Source of the DNA: Caballeronia novacaledonica
Lineage (GTDB): Bacteria > Pseudomonadota > Gammaproteobacteria > Burkholderiales > Burkholderiaceae
Assembly (NCBI RefSeq): GCF_900258035.1
Contig: NZ_OGTP01000001.1
Coordinates: forward strand, 248,001-312,000
Reading direction: 5' to 3'
DNA: 64,000 nt
Part shown: positions 57,203-64,000 of the stretch, in pieces
Numbering within the stretch: position 1 is the stretch's first letter
Layout of the letters: every line of letters begins with the position of its first letter
Notes under the pieces: model-generated
What the model saw: the letters and a program-made list of their open reading frames with translations, nothing else
Told to the model about the DNA's origin: nothing
Databases searched by the model: none
Translations under genes and position numbers: made by a program

Positions 57203-59131
57203 ATGAGTCGCATGGACCCGCGCTTGCTCGACGCCTACCTTGGCGAACTGCGCTTCATGCAGGAACTGGCTGAAGAGTTCGCTCGCGATCATCCCAAGAT
57301 CGCGGCGCGCCTCGGCATGGTCGCGGGAACCATTGGCGATCCCTACGTCAATCGTCTGCTCGAATCGGCCGCGTTCGTGAACGCGCGCATGCAGATGCGC
57401 TTCGAAGACGCGTTTTCGCAGGTAACCCGCGCGATGCTGGCGTGTATCTATCCGAGCTATCTGTCGCCCACGCCTTCGATCTCCATTGCGCGCTTCTATC
57501 CCGGTGGCAAGGCGAAGGGCTTCAGTACCGGCTATATCGTCAGGCGTGGCACGGAACTGGCCTCGTTGAGCTTGCCCGACGGCGAGCAAACCCTCTGCAC
57601 CTTCCGAACGACGCAGGATGTGTCCTTATACCCCGTCATGCTGGAGCGTGCCCGGCTGACTCACGTCCCTCCCGATATTCAGGGGCTGGACCGTTACGTG
57701 TCGACTGAGCGTCGCGTGCGGGGCGCGCTACGCCTGCGTCTGCGTACGATGGAGGGTGTGCCGTTTTCCTCGTTGCAGGGACTGGATCGGTTGCAGATTT
57801 ATCTCTCGGGCGGGGAACGCGTCGCCTCCCACCTGCACGAGCTGATTCATACGAGTGCGCTGGCGTCGGTTATCGGCGAACCGGGGCGCTTTGGCGAGGC
57901 GGGCTACAGGCCGCACGTGGTGGCATCCGAGGCCGTCGTTCAGGACGGACTCGGTCCAGATGACGCGGTCTTGCCGCTCGCTGGGCCTAAGTTTCTGGGT
58001 CACAACCTGATGCAGGAGTATTTCGCCTGCCCGAGCCGGTTTTACTTCTTCACGCTGACCGGACTCAAAGCCGGTCTCGCGCGTATCGACGGATGCGAAA
58101 CCGAGATCGTTGTGCTGCTGGATCGGCCTACGAACGAGTTGGCCGAGCGCGTGGATGTCGAGCAGTTCGCCCTATTCTGCGTGCCGGTGGTGAACCTCTT
58201 CAAAGTGCGAACCGTGCCGGTAAAGGTCGAAGAGGGTGGTCGGCTCGTGCGTCTGGTGCCGTTCGAGAAGAAGCCGCTCGACTACGAAATGCATTCGGTG
58301 GACATGGCGATCGGTCAGGTCCAGAACAAGGTGGACTCGGAGGAGTTGCTGTTCCATCCGCTGCATCGGCCCTTGCTGCACGACGAAGAGGACCACGAGC
58401 GCTATTTCACGGTACGTCGGGAGCAGTCCCTGTCCAAAGCCAACGGACGTTCGTATGGCACGCGCGCGCCGTATGTGAGCACCGACTCACTCCTTTCGCT
58501 GGTCGGCCGTGACGGGCAGCCTTACCTGCTGGAGAACCACCCAGAGGGCGATCGGATCAACTATTTGTCCGTCGATGCGTGGCTGACCAATCGCGATCTC
58601 CCCGGACTCATGCGCTGTGACGGCGTGCAGGATCTGACGATGCCGGGATCGGCGCCGCTCTCGAGCGTTGGACTGGTACGCGCACCGAGCCGTTCGAGGC
58701 CGCCGCTCGCCTCGGGCCCTCAGGCGTGGCGACTGTTCGCGCAACTCGGCATCGGACTTGCGAGCTTCGACGACACTCACGACGAACCGAATCCCGGTGA
58801 GGGCTTGCGCCGCTTGCTGCGGCTTTATCTGGCGGACGACATGCCTGCGCTCACACGACAGGTCGAGAGTCTCGTCGCGACCACAGTCGAGCCGATCCAT
58901 TGCGTTGTCTGGCAGAACGTGCCGCCGATGGTGCGCGCGCTCGGATGCACGGTCACGGTGGATGAAGACGGTTTCGACGGCATCAGTCCTTACGCGCTGG
59001 GTCTCGTGCTCGAACACTATCTCGCACGACATGCTTCCTCGCACTCGTTCACCAAGACCCGACTGCAGGTCAAGCAGCGCGGCTGCATTGCCGAGTGGGC
59101 GCCACGTCCCGGCACGCGCGGCATCGCCTGA
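57203..59131 (+). CDS. tssF: Type VI secretion baseplate subunit TssF
   Basis: 642 residues from ATG 57203; the family-like start MDPRLLDAYLGELRFMQELA begins at 57212. It continues with EEFARDHPKIAARLGM, AMLACIYPSYLSPTPSISIA and, at the end, ISPYALGLVLEHYLARHASS, all typical of TssF (VasA/ImpG). TssF with TssG and TssK builds the baseplate wedge. No tssE, tssG or tssH is next to it, so it stands apart from a standard cluster, directly before vgrG. The ribosome site is weak. Confidence 0.9.
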   Translation: MSRMDPRLLDAYLGELRFMQELAEEFARDHPKIAARLGMVAGTIGDPYVNRLLESAAFVNARMQMRFEDAFSQVTRAMLACIYPSYLSPTPSISIARFYPGGKAKGFSTGYIVRRGTELASLSLPDGEQTLCTFRTTQDVSLYPVMLERARLTHVPPDIQGLDRYVSTERRVRGALRLRLRTMEGVPFSSLQGLDRLQIYLSGGERVASHLHELIHTSALASVIGEPGRFGEAGYRPHVVASEAVVQDGLGPDDAVLPLAGPKFLGHNLMQEYFACPSRFYFFTLTGLKAGLARIDGCETEIVVLLDRPTNELAERVDVEQFALFCVPVVNLFKVRTVPVKVEEGGRLVRLVPFEKKPLDYEMHSVDMAIGQVQNKVDSEELLFHPLHRPLLHDEEDHERYFTVRREQSLSKANGRSYGTRAPYVSTDSLLSLVGRDGQPYLLENHPEGDRINYLSVDAWLTNRDLPGLMRCDGVQDLTMPGSAPLSSVGLVRAPSRSRPPLASGPQAWRLFAQLGIGLASFDDTHDEPNPGEGLRRLLRLYLADDMPALTRQVESLVATTVEPIHCVVWQNVPPMVRALGCTVTVDEDGFDGISPYALGLVLEHYLARHASSHSFTKTRLQVKQRGCIAEWAPRPGTRGIA

Positions 59132-59228
59132 AACGAGGCAAACGCCAGCGGCCAATCACCGAATAAAGCCATTCCCCGCGCGGCGCAAGCCGTGACCTTA
59201 AACACAAGAATCAGGGAGAAACATTCCG

Positions 59229-61934
59229 ATGTTCAATCCGTTACAGAGCCGCACGCTGAAGGTGGCGTGCGCGGCACTGCCCACCTGGGGCGGTACCGAT
59301 ATTTTGCTGCCTCAGCGCGTCAGGGGCGTTGAGGCGCTTGGCGAGCTCTTTAAGTACGAAGTCGAATTTGCGTCGCTGGACAGCCCCACGTTCCGCATCT
59401 ATAAGGCGCGCGAACTGATCAAGCCGGATGAGTTGATCGGTAAGACGATCATAATTTCCGTGGAGTTTGAAGGAAAAGGGACTTTCATACCAGGTTTGCC
59501 CGGCAATCAGGGCGCGGGCAACATCGGTGCGGGCGTGCGCACCATCGAAGGCATCATCACCGAAGTCGAGCAGACCGGTAGCGATGAGCGACGTGTTTAT
59601 TATCAGTTCACAGTGAGGCCGTGGCTCTGGCTTGCATCTCAAAATAGCGATAACCGATTATTCCAAGATATGAGTGTCTTGGACATCACGGAGACCGTGC
59701 TCAAGGGCGGAAACTACAAGTTCCCTTGGGACATGCGCTTGGCCAGAACCATGCTGAACAACAACGTTTTTCCGAAACGCGACTATGTTCGGCAGTTCTG
59801 GCAGAGCGATTATGATTTTTTAAGTCAGCTCTGGAGCGAATGGGGTATTTATTATCACTTCGATGGCATGACCTTGGTGCTGTGCGATTCACCCGGCTCG
59901 CACAAGAAACATGGCAACGCTTACGACACGATACTCTATCACGCGCCCGAAGCAGAGCGTATTGATGAAGAGCATATTCACAGTCTGAGCGTCTCGCGCC
60001 AAATCACGCCGGGCGAGGTGACACTCAACGACTACGATTACACGCAATCGAACGGCACGTTCGATGTGACCCAGTACAAATACAGCAAGTCCTCGCGCGA
60101 CAACATCGAGCAGTATCACTGGGGCGACTACACGCAGCCGCTCGCGGGCGCGATGGGCCTGTCGGGTCAGCCGAACGATCTGCGCAATGAAGGTAACTAT
60201 CTCGCGTGGGTGCGTGTCGAGGCGTTGCGTTGTGAGGGCCTGCGTGCCTACGGCTCGGCCAATGCGCGCGGGCTGATGACAGGCCGTACGTTCCAATTGG
60301 AGGGCCACCCGCAGAAAGAGGTCAACGAACAGTATCTGGTGGTGTCGACGTCGATCGACGTGCGTAATGCGGACGAATTGGCAGTATCGCCGGGTGCCGA
60401 TGCGCACTACCACTGCAAGACCGACTTCGTGGTACAGCCAAGCAATGCGTTCTTCAAGTTAAAGCCGAAGGAGAAGCCGCGCGCACATCCGGAAACGGCG
60501 GTGGTGACGGGGCCGGAGAACGAACCTATATGGCTCGACGCGTACGGACGCGTAAAGATTTTTTTCAAATGGGACCGGATAGGTAAGAAAGATCAGAACT
60601 CGAGTTGCTGGGTGCGCGTGTCCTTGCCATGGCATGGCGGCCCGCATAGCTTGATGTCGGTGCCGCGCATCGGCGATGAGGTCACCATCGGCTATCACGA
60701 AGGCGATCCAGACAAGCCGTTCGTCTTATCAAGCAAGGTGAATCAGTTTAACCCGCCGCCGTTCGAGTTGCCGAAGAACATGGCTCTGACGGGTCTGGTG
60801 AGTCATGCATTGGAAGGTCAAGGCCACAACTACGTGGTCACAGACGATACGCCCGGCAAGCAGCAGGTGCAGGTGGCGAGCGATCAGGCCAATTCGCGGC
60901 TGGTGCTGGGGTACAACACGCGCATCGTGTACAGCGACGGGCGTCAGCAGGCGCGCGGGCTGGGATGGGAGTTGGCCACGGACGCGTGGGGCGTGCTGCG
61001 GGCGAATCGCGGCATGCTCGTCACGGCCGAGACGCGCAGTGGTGCCGGCTCGCCTGCGATGGACATGGGCGAGACGGTCCAGCGATTGACGCAGGCCAAC
61101 GAGCAGCAAGACGTGCTCGCTCATGCTGCGGTACAGGCTCACGCGCAGGACCCGCAGGATCGACTTGACCTTTCGCATCCCTTAAAAGCCCAAGTTGCCG
61201 AATTGCAAGGACAAGGAGCGGCTTCCCAAGATGCCGCTGCCGTTTCAGGCCCGACCAAGCCGCATCTGCTGCTTGCTTCGGCGGCTGACATTGCGCAAAC
61301 CGCCGCTCGAAACGTCAATCTTCACAGCGGGGAACATACCGCCATCACTACTGGCGGACATTTTGCGGCGAACACGGGTGGCAACTTGCTCGCCTCCGCG
61401 CGTAAGGCAATTCGCTTCTTCGCCTACAAACTCGGCATCCGCATGGTGTCATACGCCGAGGATATCGACGTACAGGCGCTCAAGAAAAGCATCAATCTGC
61501 TTGCGAAGCTCGAGATTACGCAGACCGCTAATCGCATCACGATCAAAGCGAGCGAAGAGGTCATGATTCATGGCGGCGACAGCTATATCAGTTTGAAAAG
61601 CGGAAAGATCACCGTGGGCGGTGGCGTGTACGAGGTCAACGCCCAAGCCAAGAATTTGCCGCCCAAGCCGATCGGTGTGAGTCCGCAAGGGCTACCGGAC
61701 GTGCAGGCGAACGACGAGATGTTCCGCGTGCTCTCGCCCACCGGACAACCGTTGCCGGGCGTGGACTATCGGGTGCAAGCGCCGTCAGGCGGGCACGTCT
61801 TCCGCACGGACGCCGCCGGGCGCACGCCATTGGTCAATACCGAACAGGCAGAAAACGTGAAGTTCGAATTGCATTGGGACGAATTCGCCGCTGCTTCAGG
61901 TCGTACTTCGATTTCAGGCGTACAACAACAATAA
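59229..61934 (+). CDS. vgrG: Type VI secretion spike protein VgrG (TssI) with C-terminal extension
   Basis: 901 residues. The gp27-like part covers about 1-400 (RVRGVEALGELFKYEVEFAS, YYHFDGMTLVLCDSPGSHKK). The gp5 OB-fold is about 430-520 (GRVKIFFKWDR, SCWVRVSLPWHGG, PRIGDEVTIGYHEGDPDKPF), and the beta-needle follows. DUF2345-type repeats occupy roughly 620-810. The last ~60 residues (EMFRVLSPTGQPLPGVDYRV, TDAAGRTPLVNTEQ) resemble the transthyretin-like tails that bind cargo in some VgrGs. The putative effector gene follows after 12 bases. Confidence 0.93.
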   Translation: MFNPLQSRTLKVACAALPTWGGTDILLPQRVRGVEALGELFKYEVEFASLDSPTFRIYKARELIKPDELIGKTIIISVEFEGKGTFIPGLPGNQGAGNIGAGVRTIEGIITEVEQTGSDERRVYYQFTVRPWLWLASQNSDNRLFQDMSVLDITETVLKGGNYKFPWDMRLARTMLNNNVFPKRDYVRQFWQSDYDFLSQLWSEWGIYYHFDGMTLVLCDSPGSHKKHGNAYDTILYHAPEAERIDEEHIHSLSVSRQITPGEVTLNDYDYTQSNGTFDVTQYKYSKSSRDNIEQYHWGDYTQPLAGAMGLSGQPNDLRNEGNYLAWVRVEALRCEGLRAYGSANARGLMTGRTFQLEGHPQKEVNEQYLVVSTSIDVRNADELAVSPGADAHYHCKTDFVVQPSNAFFKLKPKEKPRAHPETAVVTGPENEPIWLDAYGRVKIFFKWDRIGKKDQNSSCWVRVSLPWHGGPHSLMSVPRIGDEVTIGYHEGDPDKPFVLSSKVNQFNPPPFELPKNMALTGLVSHALEGQGHNYVVTDDTPGKQQVQVASDQANSRLVLGYNTRIVYSDGRQQARGLGWELATDAWGVLRANRGMLVTAETRSGAGSPAMDMGETVQRLTQANEQQDVLAHAAVQAHAQDPQDRLDLSHPLKAQVAELQGQGAASQDAAAVSGPTKPHLLLASAADIAQTAARNVNLHSGEHTAITTGGHFAANTGGNLLASARKAIRFFAYKLGIRMVSYAEDIDVQALKKSINLLAKLEITQTANRITIKASEEVMIHGGDSYISLKSGKITVGGGVYEVNAQAKNLPPKPIGVSPQGLPDVQANDEMFRVLSPTGQPLPGVDYRVQAPSGGHVFRTDAAGRTPLVNTEQAENVKFELHWDEFAAASGRTSISGVQQQ

Positions 61935-61946
61935 GAGGAACTTTCT

Positions 61947-63122
61947 GTGACAGCTAACCTTACCGCAACCGGCACGACGAATCCGGAGCAGAAAACGTGC
62001 GTCGATGCGCAATGCGATTGCTACATTATCTGGTCGCTCGCTCAGCAATTTGCGATGCGCCAGCTTGTGACGCATGCGCCGACGCACGATCACATGCCGG
62101 ACTATCGCGAAGGTGATCCGCATGTCTCGAATCGACAGATTGAGAAAGCAACGCCTGAATTCATAAGCAATTACGAGCTTCGGGCGCGACGCATTGCAGC
62201 TGCGTATGCGCGTGTATATCTTGAAGACTTCCATCTCGGCGACACGAAAAAGATCGGTCGCTTCTATTGGTTGGGGCTGGGCGCATTTGCTTCAAAGCAG
62301 GTCGCTGCAACGCTTCATCAATGGCAGGTGAAGTACGCGGCGCGCTGGTCAGTATTGATCGAGGGATTGGGGCGAGGAAATCTATGGCTCTTCAACGACG
62401 TGTTGGCGTGGTTTTATGCTTATGCGGCAGGTAGCGACACGTTCAAGAAATGCGCAGGATCCCGCAATAGCAACGACTTCGTTGAGCAAGTCAAGAACAA
62501 TTTCACGCGGCAGAAGGATCATGCCACGTCGATTGATAAAGTTCCGTACGTGGTTAACGGCGAGACGGGTCAGAAAAAAGAAAAGAAAGGTTATCTGCAA
62601 TTGACACCTCTTGTTGACGATGGTTTCAAGAAAGTCGCCTCTTGGGAGATGGCGAGCGAAATGGATAAGCCATCTATTGCGCTTAGTCATCTGCTATCTA
62701 TAGCTCAGCATGAACAAGGGGAAGTGCTGCAGGGTTTGATATACGACGATCGTGATTTCCAATGGTGGCTTGGAAATCAACGAAGTGCGTTGGCGACAGC
62801 GGACGACACTGCGATCAAGAACTCCATTGAAATGATGAAGTATGGATTGACCGACGGATCTGACATTGCGCTCTCGCCGGTGATCCGCGCGTTGGTGCCA
62901 AACCTCCAGCTTGTCATGACGCCCGACTATGAATCGGATGACATGGAGTTCCGGCCTGATGCGAAGGATCGATTGGTTCTCGAGAATTACAGGCAGCGGA
63001 TGGACTGGATCAAGAATGTCGCGAACAAGTATCACAGACTCATGCAGGGTAATCGGCAGGAGAAAATGCGTAGTTACCTCGAAGTCATAAAGAGCTGGGG
63101 TGACGAACGAATCGCTCCATGA
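61947..63122 (+). CDS. Putative type VI secretion effector, family uncertain (DUF2515-like features)
   Basis: 391 residues, no signal peptide. An N-terminal CVDAQCDCYIIW segment is followed by NRQIEKATPEFISNYELRAR and AAAYARVYLEDFHLG, then YWLGLGAFASKQVAATL. This arrangement (N-x-x-I...AY...Y...W-x-G-L-x-A-x-x-S) recalls DUF2515-type proteins. The C-terminal half is helical and rich in Asp, Lys and Trp. Composition is lower in GC than the rest of the window. It sits between vgrG and a membrane-anchored protein that overlaps it, the usual place for effectors. Toxic activity is inferred only. Confidence 0.65.
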   Translation: MTANLTATGTTNPEQKTCVDAQCDCYIIWSLAQQFAMRQLVTHAPTHDHMPDYREGDPHVSNRQIEKATPEFISNYELRARRIAAAYARVYLEDFHLGDTKKIGRFYWLGLGAFASKQVAATLHQWQVKYAARWSVLIEGLGRGNLWLFNDVLAWFYAYAAGSDTFKKCAGSRNSNDFVEQVKNNFTRQKDHATSIDKVPYVVNGETGQKKEKKGYLQLTPLVDDGFKKVASWEMASEMDKPSIALSHLLSIAQHEQGEVLQGLIYDDRDFQWWLGNQRSALATADDTAIKNSIEMMKYGLTDGSDIALSPVIRALVPNLQLVMTPDYESDDMEFRPDAKDRLVLENYRQRMDWIKNVANKYHRLMQGNRQEKMRSYLEVIKSWGDERIAP

Positions 63123-64000
63123 AGAAGATCTCTATCTTCGTGTCGCTGCTTGTAGCAGCGGCACTCATCGCATTCTATGTTCACGCATTTAGTTGGACGG
63201 CTGGTTCAACATCCAATTTTGAGAAAGACATGCCTCAGACTCACTCACTCATTCGACTCGGTAAACCTCAACTCTCCGATCTCAACGGTTCGGGTTCTTC
63301 CATTGACAATCATCCAACCGGCGCTACCTTTTATCAACAAGTGTGGCAGCAAGGAGCACTGGGCACGGTTGAATTCGCTCACGGACCTCACAGTTTCGTG
63401 GTCGAGAACGTCTTATCTATACTTGGATCCGCTGACAAAGATGTGCCTGAGGGAATTTATGATTGGAACATCAACTTCGGCGTGAGTCCGGAAGAGGCTG
63501 ACACCCATGAAGCCGCTCGCGATCGCGTTATGAGGTTCCTCTCACAACTGCGGGCGGCGGGCTGGAAACGCTACATATCAACAAATCGACCCCGTCTCGG
63601 CGGCAAACAAGCTTGGCAATATAATTCGTTGTCCAGTGTCGATGGCATCTATTCGCTGGATTCCACTTATATCCCAACAATTGAAGAATGGAAATCGGCG
63701 GTGAAAAACCGTCCAAAATGGGTTTTCGAGGCAGATGGTGTGTATCTTGAAGTCGTGGTCGACGAGAGCAACATGGGCGGATTCGTCGGGAAGAGTACGT
63801 ATTTGCTTGGCGTCGAAATGAAGAGTGAATACGCCTTCTATGGGGTTGGTTATTTCCCGGGCGACGCAGAAAAAATAGAAAATTGGAAGGAGTTGATCCC
63901 CGCTGAGCTTGCTAAGTATCACCAAGACAGACTAAGAAGGGAGGCTGAACTCAAGGCTGCGGGTTACACGATCGACACAGCTTATCAAGACCCGCCCATC
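63119..64000 (+). CDS. Putative membrane-anchored immunity protein, cut by window end
   Basis: 294 codons are open to the window edge. ATG 63119 overlaps the effector stop by ATGA. The start MKKISIFVSLLVAAALIAFY is an N-terminal membrane anchor or signal sequence; the rest (for example LSILGSADKDVPEGIYDWNI, FLSQLRAAGWKRYISTNRPR) is a soluble, probably periplasmic domain. Its position suggests it protects against the upstream protein. The overall layout is like known periplasmic T6SS immunity proteins, but I cannot name the family. The C-terminus is missing. Confidence 0.7.
   Translation, partial: MKKISIFVSLLVAAALIAFYVHAFSWTAGSTSNFEKDMPQTHSLIRLGKPQLSDLNGSGSSIDNHPTGATFYQQVWQQGALGTVEFAHGPHSFVVENVLSILGSADKDVPEGIYDWNINFGVSPEEADTHEAARDRVMRFLSQLRAAGWKRYISTNRPRLGGKQAWQYNSLSSVDGIYSLDSTYIPTIEEWKSAVKNRPKWVFEADGVYLEVVVDESNMGGFVGKSTYLLGVEMKSEYAFYGVGYFPGDAEKIENWKELIPAELAKYHQDRLRREAELKAAGYTIDTAYQDPPI

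Overview
The window looks like chromosomal DNA of a Burkholderiaceae member, most like Caballeronia, Paraburkholderia or Burkholderia. The signs are a GC-rich sequence with strong third-position GC, a family set typical of these genera (DUF4148 exported proteins, H-NS with a basic Ala/Lys tail, EmrAB-NodT efflux, MocR regulators, a hut cluster under HutC) and a long inverted repeat built around a TTTCTTTGCTGCTGCAAAG core. The assignment rests on gene content only. I saw no rRNA, tRNA, CRISPR array or transposase.

Layout. 1-2.0 kb: the start of a LysR regulator and a YbdG-type mechanosensitive channel, both on minus. 2.2-11.3 kb: a tightly coupled glutathione/peptide operon of an RpiR regulator, isoaspartyl peptidase, gsiABCD importer, S58 aminopeptidase and M55 D-aminopeptidase. 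11.4-12.7 kb: a small unknown, the fluoride channel crcB and a GNAT. 12.7-17.8 kb: histidine use (hutH-hutC-hutD-hutF-hutG) with two HutC boxes but no hutU or hutI. 18.1-27.4 kb: reductive pyrimidine breakdown (ureidopropionase, preT, preA, NCS1 permease, dihydropyrimidinase) facing a RutR-like regulator across a perfect 8-2-8 palindrome; a ~600 bp inverted repeat sits before the last gene. 27.5-34.4 kb: CDP-diacylglycerol diphosphatase, a BrnT/BrnA toxin-antitoxin pair, an aspartate carbamoyltransferase with an N-terminal HTH, YjbQ, an NfeD-slipin pair and an AhpD-like protein. 34.5-40.3 kb: LysR, an EmrA-EmrB-NodT efflux operon and a thioesterase. 40.3-43.2 kb: an omega-aminotransferase divergent from a MocR regulator. 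43.2-56.6 kb: mostly single genes (H-NS, an amino-acid binding protein, two Hsp20s, PanE-like reductase, NDH-2-like dehydrogenase, MazG-like, acyl-CoA dehydrogenase, M14 peptidase-hydrolase-cupin, GNAT, DUF1059, DUF3293). 56.6-64 kb: a degraded junction, then a type VI secretion module of tssF, vgrG, a putative effector and a putative membrane-anchored immunity protein cut by the window end.

How genes work together. The gsi operon imports glutathione-type peptides and codes for three peptidases that could split them. The pyrimidine genes turn uracil into beta-alanine, and the aminotransferase at 40.3 kb is of the beta-alanine:pyruvate type, so it could take the next step although it is unlinked. 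The most unusual items are the HTH-carbamoyltransferase fusion with a 10-1-10 palindrome on its own predicted promoter, and the lower-GC VgrG cargo pair at the right edge.
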